A DNA stretch of 64,000 bases from Siphonodentalium dalli (lineage: Eukaryota > Mollusca > Scaphopoda > Gadilida > Siphonodentaliidae): NCBI GenBank assembly GCA_032622095.1, contig CP136061.1, forward strand, positions 195,162,935 through 195,226,934, read 5' to 3'. How positions within the stretch are numbered: position 1 is the stretch's first letter; every line of letters begins with the position of its first letter. This document shows positions 43,949 through 55,022 of the stretch, in pieces. Position numbers and translations under genes: made by a program. Below the pieces are notes generated by a model. It worked only from the letters and a program-made list of their open reading frames with translations, ran no database searches and was not told the DNA's origin.

Positions 43949-44145
43949 CAGTATAAATGTCCTAAATAATCGACCCCTAAACCACAGCAGAATTATAGGA
44001 AATTTTTTCAGGATTTAGTCAGAAATACTGCTTGGTGAGAGCTTTCAGGTGAATGGCAACAAGCCATATTTCCGACTAAATCGTGAAAAATTTCCCATAA
44101 TTCTGCTGTGGTTAAATCGTCATATACTACAGGCATTACTTACTG
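43949..44145. mobile_element. Family P MITE, copy 7 (divergent)
   Basis: CAGTATAAATGTCCTAAATA start, AGGCATTACTTACTG end, TA flanks at 43947-43948 and 44146-44147. Part of the tip is deleted (TGCTTGGTGAGAGC). The right end GTCATATACTACAGGCATTA matches the variant end found at 57166. Confidence 0.8.
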
Positions 44146-44820
44146 TATGATAAATTATAATACCCAAAATATGTTTCTCAGGTGTGGTGGAAACACTGAA
44201 GAGGGAGGGGGCAACCTGCATAAATTGTCATTTCTCAATGTAAAACAGACAACAAACAGTCAAGGTCATATAAGGGTATTATGAGGAGCATGCCTCTGTT
44301 CTACCCAGAGACCGCGGTACCAGCCTTGAAGTTTCAGATTGGGCAAAGTCACACTGTTTGGTTATTATAGGGAGAAGTTGACTGTTATCAGGGAGAAGTA
44401 ACAATGTCTGAAGTTATATTTACACCCCAACATCATCCTTCTGTGATACAAGTATTATAAAACACAAGGGCCCATTTATAAACCACTATAGTGAGAATGG
44501 ACACCATTATAATCAGTAAATATACTTTCAATATGCTGTTGGGTCATATGCATAATGATAGATGTGTGAGAAGTCACTTCTCCCTGGGACAGAAGTAGGG
44601 AGACTTGACATATTTTAGGGAGAAGATGTTTCCAATGTCACCCTCTAGGCTGTTCCCCGGCCTGGTTCTACTGCCCCTGATGTTTCCAACAGAATACCAA
44701 CAACATACATGTACATGTAGGTTTAAATTTGTTCACCACAGGTACACTTTGATATTCGCTCTGTTCGATTAAATCTAATCTACAAATAGATTATATGAAG
44801 CTCCACCGAGCCATGTTCTT
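44146..44820. other. Unassigned DNA with a family H copy
   Basis: Family H (minus orientation) occupies about 44348-44445 (GGGAGAAGTTGACTGTTATC, AGGGAGAAGTAACAATG), with further GGGAGAAG words to 44625. No gene is supported. Confidence 0.5.
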
Positions 44821-44824
44821 TTAA

Positions 44825-45088
44825 CCCTTTCATGACTGGAGCTTCCTGAAATTTTACAAAAACCCTGTGCCAATGCATTCTCTTTTATATATGAGTCGCC
44901 CCATAGGGCACCAAGCAAATATAAGAGGATACATTGGCCTAACAATATTTACATTGATTTTGTAAACCAGTGCATTCTCGTAGATATGCAAGGCACCCTA
45001 TGGGTGATTTGCATATATTACAGAATGTCCGTCAATGGGTCTTTAATGCTGCACCTGTGCAGCTCCCATCATGAACCTCATGAAGGAG
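44825..45088. mobile_element. Family B double-hairpin MITE, copy 2
   Basis: TTAA at 44821-44824 and 45089-45092; left end CCCTTTCATGACTGGAGCTT, right end (minus) CTCCTTCATGAGG. Both palindromes are degraded (CTCTTTTATATATGAG, ACCAAGCAAATATAAGAG), so this is an old copy. Confidence 0.72.
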
Positions 45089-45092
45089 TTAA

Positions 45093-45753
45093 ATGAGATT
45101 CAGAACAACGAATAAAGTATAGAGTTGTCAATACTGATGTAAGGACATTTGCTACATGAGCTCATCGTATACATATATAACATTCATCCGATGATGACCC
45201 AGCCTACGCTATAGCGTGTGGCGGTTACAGGTATTTAAACATTGATTCTATGTCCCCAATTACTTGAAACTCCGGATTTAAACTTCACAAATCGGCCCCA
45301 ATTGAAGCGAGCTCCTATAATTGTCCAATAATTGTTGTGACTGTTTACAACTGATTCATATTCGAATCGTATTTACAAATTCTCCAACAATGAGATTATC
45401 GACACGATAGTGCTGCGTAATTGACTTGGTCCATTGACATGCTCTCATCTCAATGGACCTTTTGAGCCACCTGTGCCGACCACCTAGAATTCGTGTTCAG
45501 CCGGACAAAGGCTAAGGGATAGTAAGAGTTCAAGGATTTCTTTGACCGTACTCTTCGATTATCTTCATGTTTGCTAACACTTTGTGCCATTGGGGAAAAC
45601 CTTGCCAAATTATGCAGTTTACTGTGCAGGGACGTGTCTACTGGTATTCATTCAGGGGGTATCAAACTTTTAATTCTAAATGCATACACCCCCCCCCCCC
45701 CCCCCCAACCCAACTGAATAAGAAAAAATTTGTAACTGTAGGAAATTTCATTG
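45093..45753. other. Unassigned DNA with a long poly(C) run
   Basis: A C-run spans about 45688-45706. The interior 45230-45560 is less AT-rich, but no exon is recognised. Confidence 0.4.
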
Positions 45754-45761
45754 CACCTGAC

Positions 45762-46190
45762 CAGGGTTCACACGATCATTGGCCTAGGCCAAATTTTTTT
45801 CGAAAATGGTCCAAAAAAAATTCATTTGGCCAAAGTTTTATTCCAAAATCATAAATGTATGGCAGTGCACTATCAAACAATGGGCCACCAAATACAATAA
45901 AACAGTAATGAGGATTAACACTGATGAATCCTTTGTTTGTCATAAGGCTGAATGGTACTTAATTGTAGATGGTTGGTAGTGGTATATTGTCAATTTACAT
46001 GGTGGGATTAAAGAAGGCTGGACATGGTATTTGAAGGTATTGGCATTATTAAATAGAATGTTAGATGTTAAATAGAACCAAAAAAATCATTAATTGTGAG
46101 ACCAGAAAATGAGGATTTAATTTGGCCAAAAAAAGGTCAGAATTGGCCAAAATATTGGCCAAAAGATTTTTCGGCCCAGCATGAACACTG
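45762..46190. mobile_element. hAT-type MITE with 8-bp (7/8) target duplication
   Basis: Flanks CACCTGAC (45754-45761) and CACCGGAC (46191-46198). Inverted ends CAGGGTTCAC and, from the right on the minus strand, CAGTGTTCAT, the classic hAT CAGTGTTC type. Subterminal DNA on both sides is rich in TTGGCC/GGCCAA words, likely transposase sites. It is 429 bp with no transposase. Confidence 0.8.
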
Positions 46191-46292
46191 CACCGGACAC
46201 ACCACCATCTTGAGTTAGAATTTTCCAGCTGGTATCTAAGCCTTTCCAAGTGTTGAAAAATCCAACCTATGATTGGAACTATTGTTTTCGAA

Positions 46293-46527
46293 CCCTTTCT
46301 ATACTAAATACTCATTGATGAGTAGTTATCCTTTAGGAAATGTTCAGATAATAAGTTCAACAAACGAACTTATTATTTGAACATTTCCCTCCAATAAATA
46401 GGGCTCCTTCGGTACTTTCATTCTCTGTTGTCAGCTTTATTACCTTAACATCCCTCCAGATGAAAAATAAACCATTCAAATGTGTACTTTTATAACTGAA
46501 TGGGAGAATATATTTAGTATAGAAAGT
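46293..46527. mobile_element. Family C MITE, copy 6
   Basis: CCCTTTCTATACTAAATACT start, GTATAGAAAG end; flanking TTAAs have mutated. Internally it shows TTCAGATAATAAGTTCAACA immediately followed by its inverse, a 40-bp palindrome that is a local feature of this family. Confidence 0.75.
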
Positions 46528-46721
46528 GTGAGTGGGTGGTCGGCCTGGCCCTATCAAGTAAATGTTTTATTCAATATATTAAAAGGCCAAATATAACCCC
46601 TGTAACAGTGCTAAACATGTTTAGCTGCAAACAATACCCTTACTTGTATTTATGACATGCGAACCATATACAGAGAGACCTTTAGTGAAATAGTTGTCAC
46701 CGAGGTCATGTTACATATTAA

Positions 46722-46975
46722 CCCTTTCATGATGATAGCTGTGCTGGTGCAGCATTAAAGACCTGTGCCAGTGAATTATCTTATGTATGAGAGTCTCCCA
46801 TAGGGAGCCCGACATATATAAGACAATGCACTGGCTTACATGGTCAAGGTAAATATTGTTAGGCCAATGTATTCTCTTATATATGCGAGGCTCCCTATTG
46901 GAGACTCGGATATATAAGATAATGTAATGTCACAGGGTTTTCGCAAAATGTTGGGAAGCTCCAGTCACGGAAGGT
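46722..46975. mobile_element. Family B double-hairpin MITE, copy 3
   Basis: TTAA at 46718-46721 and 46976-46979; CCCTTTCATGATGATAGCTG start. Two palindromes and the CTTACATGGTCAAGGTAAAT linker are present, as in copy 1. Confidence 0.82.
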
Positions 46976-47081
46976 TTAAAAAATTGGATTATTGATAGAT
47001 GATAATAAGACTGGTAGACAAACTAATCAGGAATATACAGAAATGTTCATTGTCAAAATGAGGGACAGGGTTGTCAATATA

Positions 47082-47318
47082 AAAATGATAATGCTCATTT
47101 ACAGCATAGCTTTTAGCCCTTCGGCTTCTTCAGCGCTCATATTTTGAAATGGAAATTACGTTATTGCTGTTTAATACACACTCAAATATAGAGATACTGG
47201 TCATCTGCATAGTTAAGCATGTAACAGCAATAATGTAATTTCCATTTTGGTATACAAGCACTGAAGAAGGTCAAGGTCCTAAAGCTACTAGTATACTATG
47301 AATGAGCTTTATCATTTT
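47082..47318. mobile_element. Solitary foldback element (about 237 bp)
   Basis: Inverted ends AAAATGATAATGCTCATT and AATGAGCTTTATCATTTT, then a second inverted pair AGCTTTTAGCCCTTCGGCTT with CTTCAGCGCT, and a third AATGGAAATTACGTTATTGC with GCAATAATGTAATTTCCATT. Superfamily is unresolved (TA-rich flanks). Confidence 0.7.
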
Positions 47319-47335
47319 GATCTAAATCAGGAATA

Positions 47336-47438
47336 CAGTAATGCCCTAAATAATCGACTCCTTAACCACAGCAGATTTATGGGTAACTTTTCAGGATTTA
47401 GTCGGAAATATGGCTTGTTGCCATTCATCGGAAAGCTC
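47336..47438. mobile_element. Family P MITE, copy 8 (left arm only)
   Basis: TA then CAGTAATGCCCTAAATAATC through CATTCATCGGAAAGCTC; the right arm is missing entirely, so the break is at the hairpin tip. Confidence 0.82.
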
Positions 47439-47737
47439 TAGTTGAGGAATACAGGATTAATTCTTTTGATGCCACCCAGCCCAACAACGGGACGTCCCAG
47501 TGTCACGACATTGGAATAAGCTGGGAATTTTTCGCCATTATGCACATTTGATGGCGACCGGATAATTCGCAATAATGCGCGTTTGGCATCAAAAGTGTTA
47601 ATTGAATCTGGCACAATAATCTATTATAAACTTTGAAAGTATATTTATTTACATATTTGGTTATATATACCCATCTTTTATACATTGAGGAAAATCATTC
47701 TCCATGTGTATGAGCTCTGTAGTTAGGGAATGAATAC
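47439..47737. other. Unassigned DNA
   Basis: Slightly CpG-richer patch at 47470-47600 without a recognisable exon. Confidence 0.4.
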
Positions 47738-47925
47738 TAATTAAACCGTTCTTTATTGAACACTCATTGATGAGTAGTTACCATATGAAATGTTCACATA
47801 ATAATAACTTATTATCTGAACATTTCCTACAATTTCCAAGTCATAGTAATCCTTCCGCACTTGTTTTATATTTTTATCTGTCTTTTGTCTGTTTTTGTAA
47901 CAACCATTCCAATTAAACTTTTAGT
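47738..47925. mobile_element. Family C MITE, copy 7 (degraded)
   Basis: ACACTCATTGATGAGTAGTT, TTATTATCTGAACATTTCCT, ATCCTTCCGCACTTGTTTTA and ACCATTCCAATTAAACTTTT in C order; neither end is intact. Confidence 0.6.
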
Positions 47926-48641
47926 GTGGTGGTGTCTAAAATTTAAGTGTAATAAATATTTTTTGCAGGTTTTGGGTGGGTGGGGGGGCATGCATGGGTC
48001 CCCGAGATTACTAGTTGAAAAAAATTGAAAAGAAAAACGACATACCTTCCAGCAATTTGTTTACAGCCCTGCCTTGCTGTTGTTATTCTATGTACCATTA
48101 GCCAGACTGTCATTTGGTGCTTTCTATTTGCCAAAATTTACACTTCATAGACAGCTGCCAACAGATTGCTTGTAACTCTGTCTTATTCATCATAATAAAA
48201 GGCAGAAGTTGTTTGTTGTACTAATTGTTGCCACACACCTTCAGTAATCAGACAAGACTGGCCACAAGATGTATTTCTCACTCAATTTGAGCAAGGTCAT
48301 GCTAAACATGCTCTAAAAATTTTGATTGAGTGGGTAAAAGTGAAGCCAAGTAAGCAATATTGTTGATGGCGAGAAAAGGTAATTAATGTAGATGTTTTTT
48401 GTTATAAGGTGTCACTAATGGACCATGAAGATTGTTTGCTGTTCTTGCTGCTTGTTTCATGCTCATATATTTCATGGTTTGCAGTTTCTTTTGCACCTCA
48501 TTTGATCTTGTTATCCTAAGTTCCTTTGTACGCTCAATTTGATGCGTTATATAACAGAAGACTTTGTGTCAGACAACCTCTTGAGATCAGTATCTCAGGA
48601 GCATTGTATAGTGAGTGGGGGCACAACCTTCAGAAGAAAAT
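47926..48641. other. Unassigned DNA
   Basis: G-rich patch GGGTGGGTGGGGGGGCATGC near 47965. No gene supported. Confidence 0.4.
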
Positions 48642-48642
48642 A

Positions 48643-48861
48643 CAGTAATGCCTTAAGTAATTGACTCTTTAACTATACAGCAGAATTATGGGTAACTTTT
48701 CAGGATTTAGTCGGAAATATGGATTGTTGCCATTCATTGGAAAGCTCTCAGGGAGAGCTTTCCGATGAATGGCAACAAGCCATATTTCCGACTAATTAAA
48801 TCCTAAAAAGTTACCCATAATTCTGCTGTAGTTAAAGAGTTGATTATTTAGGGCATTGCTG
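48643..48861. mobile_element. Family P foldback MITE, copy 9 (full length)
   Basis: CAGTAATGCCTTAAGTAATT start, GGGCATTGCTG end, TA both sides. Arms meet at GGAAAGCTCTCAGGGAGAGC. Small insertions (ACTATACAGCAG, ACTAATTAAATCC) mark independent decay of the two arms. Confidence 0.88.
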
Positions 48862-48880
48862 TAATTTCTATGACTATAAA

Positions 48881-49126
48881 CCATTCCATGACTGGAGCTT
48901 CCTGAATTTTTTTTGGAAAAACTGTGTGCCAATGTATTCTCTTATATATGCGAGTCTCCCATAGGGAGCCTGACATATATAAGAGAATACATTGGCCTAA
49001 CAATATTTACCTTGACTTTGTAAGCCAGTGAATTCTCTTATATATGCCAGGCTTCCAATGGGAGACTTGCATACATGTATATAAGAGAGTGCACTGGCAG
49101 TGATATTTAATCCCATCATTAAAGGG
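48881..49126. mobile_element. Family B double-hairpin MITE, copy 4
   Basis: Degraded left end CCATTCCATGACTGGAGCTT; right TTAA 49127-49130 with CCCTTTAATGATGGG on the minus strand. Palindromes TGTATTCTCTTATATATGCG and TGAATTCTCTTATATATGCC. A CATACATGTATATAAG variant sits in the last arm. Confidence 0.75.
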
Positions 49127-49130
49127 TTAA

Positions 49131-50334
49131 AATGCATGCATAAATCTGGATAGTGACTGCCAGTCCCAGAGAAGGGGAAGTGAAGCCCTACAATGGAGTT
49201 TAACCCCTTGATTTCTCATTGACACCAGAGCAGGGTAAGAAATATCTCATATATCAACAGATAAGACATTTTGAGAGCTGGCAAAGCTGAGGGGCGGGGG
49301 ATGAACAGGGGGCACATGTCCGCTCCACTTTTTTTTTACCAATTATTGGTACCTTATATTAAACCATGGCTGTGACATCATTCTATTGTTCAATGCGTTC
49401 AGAATATAGGATAATGGATATTTGTTGTTGTTGAGATCGTACATTATTTTGCAGACAATTAACGATCCATTATTTTAATAATGGATGCCCAAAGTCCAAC
49501 TAAATGGACAGTTATTCCATGATGTGCAATTTCATTTTATATGCCTCGCACAATATATATATAGAGTAATTCTATACAAGGATTTCATTATAGCATTCTG
49601 ACTGATAAGTAGCAACATGACAGAAGGGAATTACCTACATGAAGATGTTCATTTGAGTGTGGGGTATAACTTAGAATTTCAGGCATGTTGTTTTATTCGG
49701 GCATGGAATTGCCAACTCTATTTAATATTTTTACTGTTGCCGGATGGCAAATTATAACGCTTTATCTCATCCAACAAAATCGCCAAACCTTCCATTATAT
49801 AGGCATACCATGCACATTCATGAATCAGCCATGAAGGTTTGCACAAATAATTCTCTGTGATAAATAATTTGTCATAATAGCCGGTTGGTCAATGGTTGGA
49901 CAAGCAAAGGGGTACCGGTACTGACACTTCATTAAGTTGACATTTGGTTCTGATGTCACACCACCCGCATAGCCAAATGAGCGGATTGACAAGCCAACCA
50001 CATGGTATGCATCTGCTGTTTTGACCCAACTTTGGGTTTAACCATTCTGATCAGAGGTAACTGTTTTAATTCGGATAATAGCTTTAAACTGATCATTATT
50101 TCAGAAATATAATGGAGTATTTATGACTCCAGACCTCCAGTTACAAGAGAACATAAAAAAATCTGTTTTTGAATGTTGAAAACCAAATATGAGTATAGAT
50201 ACGCTCACTGTTAAAGTATATTTGAAGCAATGAACTCTCATACTGATTCCGTGGCTCCAGAAATCTGATATATTTAAACTATACATATAAATGTCATTAT
50301 TAAAAGTATAATCATTTTGTAGCTAAAAAATTGA
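49131..50334. other. Unassigned DNA
   Basis: No gene or repeat family is supported across this 1.2 kb. Confidence 0.4.
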
Positions 50335-50955
50335 CAAAATAATTTTTGGTGTCCCAATAAATATCCAATTTATATGAAATATATTCAATATCAATATATG
50401 GTTTGTTAGGTCAAAATACAGGTCAAGTTCGAATATGGGTTTGGTTCGCCCATTTTTTCCGGAGTTCTGGCACCTTTTTGACTTAGAATCAGTCAGTCTG
50501 TGTGTCCGTTCGGAAAGTTTCCGGATGATAACTTTATTTTGGGTTATCGGATCGAAACCAAATTTGGTATGTGAGTTTATCAACTCAAAATACAGGTCAA
50601 ATTCAAATATGGGTTCAGTCCATTTTTGTCCGAGTTATGGACCCTTTTCGGCTTAGAATTTTGTCATTTCTGGATGATAGCTTTAGTTTGTGTTATAAAT
50701 CAGATCTGAACCAAATTTGATATGTCAGGTTATCAGCTCCAAATACAGGTCAAGTTCGAATATGGGTTCAGTCAGCCCATTTTTGGTGGAGTTATGGTCC
50801 TTGTCCAACTTAGAATTTGCTGATTATTTTGTTATCTGCTTGTTTTTATTAAATATGGTCATGGTCCAATGATTTTTAACAGAGTTAAAAATAGCTATCC
50901 TCATTAAAAAGCCACCTTTTTGAAGGGGACACATGGTCAGCGAACTTTTATTTTA
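50335..50955. repeat. Family F modular repeat, copy 6
   Basis: Units contain TTTCCGGATGATAACTTTAT, ACCAAATTTGGTATGTGAG, CAAAATACAGGTCAAGTTCG, AATATGGGTTCAGTC and GAGTTATGG; closing AAGGGGACACATGGTCAGCG. The first unit has inverse-like overlap with the minus strand, giving open frames on both strands. Confidence 0.7.
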
Positions 50956-51324
50956 ACATAATGTCATGACAACCTATCAGATTTTGTTCTTGAAAGAAGG
51001 TACAATGAGAAGAGCATGCATGTGTACTGCATATACACGTATGCGGTAAGTATGTACACATTGCATGCTGCTCTGTTTTTAGTCGAGTTTTTATCAAAAC
51101 TATTTTTGCACCCTTGTTAAGGATATGTCTTCCTTGTGTTACACAATTATAGTAGTTTCTAAATTTAAATGACAGTTTTTTGAAATAATTTCTAGATCTG
51201 GATGCAAAAGGCCATCACCAGCCAGCTCTCTGATATCTATGATTGATGTGATGCAGATTAGGCTTAAAATCATAATGAATATGTCTCATTTGATAGATCT
51301 CATGAATTATATTAAAATTATATT
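50956..51324. other. Unassigned DNA
   Basis: Short near-palindrome ACTGCATATACACGTATGCGGTA at 51027-51049; otherwise nothing recognised. Confidence 0.4.
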
Positions 51325-51572
51325 CAAGCCATAGTGTGTCTGTCATTTGCAGAATGAGGTCCCCAGAGGGTGAATTTAGTGATGCTACCCCGCATAGTGG
51401 GCTAGCATCACCAAATTCACCCTCTGAGACCTCATTCTGCTTACAACTCAGCAGAATGAGGTTCCCAGAGGGTGAATTTGGTGATGCTAACCCGCTGTGC
51501 TGGGTAGTATCACTAAATTCACCCTCTGGGGACCTCATTCTGCAAATGACAGGCACACAATTTCAAGGCTTG
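51325..51572. mobile_element. Family D element, copy 7 (core-deleted)
   Basis: CAAGCCATAGTGTGTCTGTC start, ACACAATTTCAAGGCTTG end. Only the four inner arms remain, joined by TTACAACTCAGCA; the roughly 190-bp core is gone. It is open in one frame on each strand (MRSPEGEFSDATPHSGLASP and similar), a product of arm symmetry. Confidence 0.82.
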
Positions 51573-53068
51573 ATTATATTTGACATGGTTGCATTTTACT
51601 TGCAATAAAATAATCATTTTTTTTTAGATAAACCCTTGACCTACTGCATATCATTTCGGTGAATACTCAGTGCATCAAGATGAGGTGGAATTCGTATGCC
51701 GCTTATTTGTTCATCTGTTATCTCCTACAAACAAAGTTTGGCTGGGAATTTAGTATAATTTCTGTGTGTAAGTCTAGCCATCCGTCCCTCCGAACTTTGG
51801 AGCTATATCTATATATCTCAGTCGTTGGTGGTCGGATTTGAAAAGGTATTTGGTGTTTTGTTGAACCACTATTCGGGAAAGGATATATTACATATATTGT
51901 ACATTCATTATTTGTTGAGTTATGGCACTTAATGTGAAAAGTGAAAATTCATCTGTGCCATATTTGGATTTCTGTATATCCCAGTCATTGTAGGTCATGT
52001 TTAAATGATCTTTAGTACATGTATGCTCATGAGGCAGCATGAAGGGAACAAAATCCACATGTAAAAATTTTTTCATTCATTTTTTTCCCAAAATTATGTT
52101 GATGTTCCAAACTTTCATACACTATTTCCTCACTATTTCCGACATAATGTAGTTATGGTTGGTGTGGAAGATTTGTTATGAAGGAATCTGAAGGAAGTTG
52201 GAAATTTATTTTACAAACCAAAAACTGTAAGCCTTCATAATTGATACAGCGTCTAAATCTTTCTGTCAAATTAAATTATTAACATGGAAGGAATCGTCAA
52301 TCAATTTTCACTAACTATCCCAATTTATCATGGGATTGATGTGGCAAGCACATCACCACATTTTATCGAGCCATTGATTTTAGCAACCAACCACCTGTGC
52401 AAAGGAATCCAGCATATTTCAAACATTCAATGTACACATGTGTACCCGTAGTATCTCATGAAATTAGTTGTAATCTACATGCTGATGACTTTTTTATGTG
52501 AATTTCATTAATGTTTTATACATTCTTCATTGAATTTATTCAATCTGCGTAACATTTATAAGCATATACACCTTTTTCAGGCCATAAATTCTTTTTACAG
52601 TCCTGTGCTTTGACATGCCCATAAAGTCACACGCATTCAAACTGGACGGTTGCGTGATTTCTCATGAAATCATCTATTGATTTGCCATATAACAGCCTAA
52701 CGGATCGAGCTTGGGAGCAAAGTTTTTTTTTTATTTTTCTGTGGTGAATGTGTCGTTTGACGGACATGTCGGAGTACATGACCGCTAGGCATGCAGTAAT
52801 ATTACAGTTGATTATCTATGATGTATTTGTCCAAGGATACTCTCTGATAATATGGGTACATTTTGAGTTGTTTGCAGACATACCCGTCGTTTGCTGAACA
52901 AACATGGACATTTGCTGCTCCGTATGGCCACATCCTGTGTTTATAATGGGTGCAATCATTTCACATATTTAACGCTCCAGTTCAAACAAAAACTTTGGTC
53001 ATGGTGTGGACATGATTTATTAGTCATGAGGGCTTTTCAGGGTCTTGTTCAGATAGATGGGCTAGCTA
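51573..53068. other. Unassigned DNA
   Basis: AT-rich, no exon or repeat supported. (T)n runs at 51619 and 52725 only. Confidence 0.4.
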
Positions 53069-53292
53069 CAGTAATGCCCTAAGTAATCGACCTCTTAACC
53101 ACAGCAGAATTATGGGTAATTTTTCAGGATTTAGTCGGAAATATGGCTTGTTGCCATTCATCGGAAAGCTCGCCCCAAGCTCTCGGGGCGAGCTTTCCGA
53201 TGAATGGCAACAAGCCATATTTCCGACTAAATCCTGAAAAGTTACCCATAATTCTGCTGTGGTTAAGAGGTCGATTACTTAGGGCATTACTG
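53069..53292. mobile_element. Family P foldback MITE, copy 10 (near-perfect palindrome)
   Basis: CAGTAATGCCCTAAGTAATC to GGGCATTACTG with TA flanks. The arms are about 108 bp each and differ at very few positions; the tip is AAGCTCGCCCC, AAGCTCT, CGGGGCGAGCTT. It is the best-conserved copy and likely a recent insertion or a gene-converted one. Confidence 0.92.
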
Positions 53293-53308
53293 TAGTTGGG
53301 GTGATTGA

Positions 53309-53729
53309 CAAGCCTTGACACTGTGTGTCTGTCATTTGCAGAATGAGGTCTGCAGAGGGTGCATTTAGTGACAGTAGCCTGTCATGTGGGTGGGAGAGTG
53401 TCACCAAATTCACCCCCTGGTGACCTCATTCTGCTTAGGCATCATCTTCTGGGAAGTATCTATAGTCTCAAATTAAAGTGTACGTTTAGTTGCTTTTTCC
53501 CTTCTTTTCAGTTCCTATATCCCTAATTTGCAGAAGATAATATGCATATTAATTGAAATGATGAAATGAGCATCACCAACTTCAACTGGGGAGCTTCAAT
53601 CTGATCCTAGATCTACCATGGCAGTTGAGGCCTGAGCAGAATGAGGTCCCCATAGGGTGAATTTGGTGATACTAGCCTGTTGTGCGGGATAGCCTCACTA
53701 AATTCACCCTCTGGGGACCTCATTTTTCA
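53309..53729. mobile_element. Family D element, copy 8
   Basis: CAAGCCTTGACACTGTGTGT start, 16 bp after a P copy. The core is oriented as in copy 5. The right outer end is lost (CTCATTTTTCAACTTTCAG). Confidence 0.78.
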
Positions 53730-54935
53730 ACTTTCAGTGTGACGACCGCTAATAGACCACAGTATCATAACCGGACGCTACCGTAGGTCCACCGCACTGA
53801 CCATCTCGATATCGTGGTGGACACCATATACTACCATAATACCAAGGTCATTACCGGAGTATATCATCCTGTTTTTCAGATCCAATTACAATGAGGATAG
53901 CAGCTGGTACCTTCTAATTTGGTGAAAAAGTTTAATCTACATGTACATGTATGGCAACATTTTTCTGAAAACTTAATTTGGTGAAATATAATTATCATAA
54001 TTATCATAACTAATTACTCGTTTTAAATTTTAAAATAGTATGATGCCAAGTATAATCTAAACCGCAGTCCACAGGAAATACAAGAGTGCTATGTTGCTGA
54101 GTTTACATATATTTTGAATGATTGAGTAGACATTTATGCCTATACATGTATGCATATACTTACATTCGTCTAACCGCTATCAAGACCATTGCTTGCAATT
54201 CAAGCAACAAATCATGGTAACATAGACATTGTTGAAATTCTTGTATAAGAAATACTAGGCATAATAGTCCATGTCGCAACAAAATTATGATGTATGTATA
54301 GTTACTAGTTTATTGTCTACATGATGTAAATCCACAGCGATGGTGTTTAATATACACATATACTATCTCCAGCGATAACTAAGAACCAAAACTGTCATCA
54401 GCTCCAAGATATATGATAATATCACAGAAATATTGGGAAAATATTTTTCTCAGTTTTTAATTCGCACAGCTAGGTGCGCGAATTTAAAGTGTGTGAATTC
54501 AAAACTGAGCAAAAAATAGTACTGCGCGAATTTAAATACGAGTGAGGTAGTGTAATACTGTTCCTTTTCCGTTCTATGTCCAAAGTGCCAATCATCCCTT
54601 CTTTCATGTTCAAAATATCGCTGTAATTGTGTTGCCTTTTCTACAAGGTATCCTTTGAAACCGCAGATGCACGGATTTTGTTCAAGTCTAAATAACATTA
54701 GAATTAAAATTTTAACAAAGCAGGGGTGTAAGATGCACTGAAGGTTGTGGGGGGGGGGGGTGGGGTGATAACTTTTCCCAATACAAAATATGCATTTGTA
54801 CAGGTGTTAGTTGTGGCCACAGGGGACTGCAGCACCTGCTTCCAAAGGGCTAAAATTCTACCTCTTCATATATACATTCTTGACCATCAAAACTATGGTG
54901 GCACCAGGGAGGAGGTGCTATAGGTTCCTGGAATT
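53730..54935. other. Unassigned DNA
   Basis: 53740-53880 is a short CpG-containing unique block with GACCGC and ACCGTAGGTCCACC. A G-run is at about 54749-54760. Repeated GCGCGAATTTAAA words at 54475-54535. No gene is supported. Confidence 0.4.
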
Positions 54936-55022
54936 TACCGAGCTGACCATTGCATATTTCATCCTATTAGCACCCTCCTCCCCCACCCAAGTTGGGGGAA
55001 ATATGCAAAAGTCAGCTCGGTA
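54936..55022. repeat. Inverted repeat, 25-bp stem
   Basis: TACCGAGCTGACCATTGCAT and its near-complement ATGCAAAAGTCAGCTCGGTA, both extended by five bases, around a 37-bp loop rich in CCCACCC. Lone occurrence. Confidence 0.75.

Noticed and set aside
45180-45240. GATGATGACCCAGCC...GTGGCGGTTACAGG as a small RNA gene
   Set aside because: No conserved box elements, stems or terminator that I could support.
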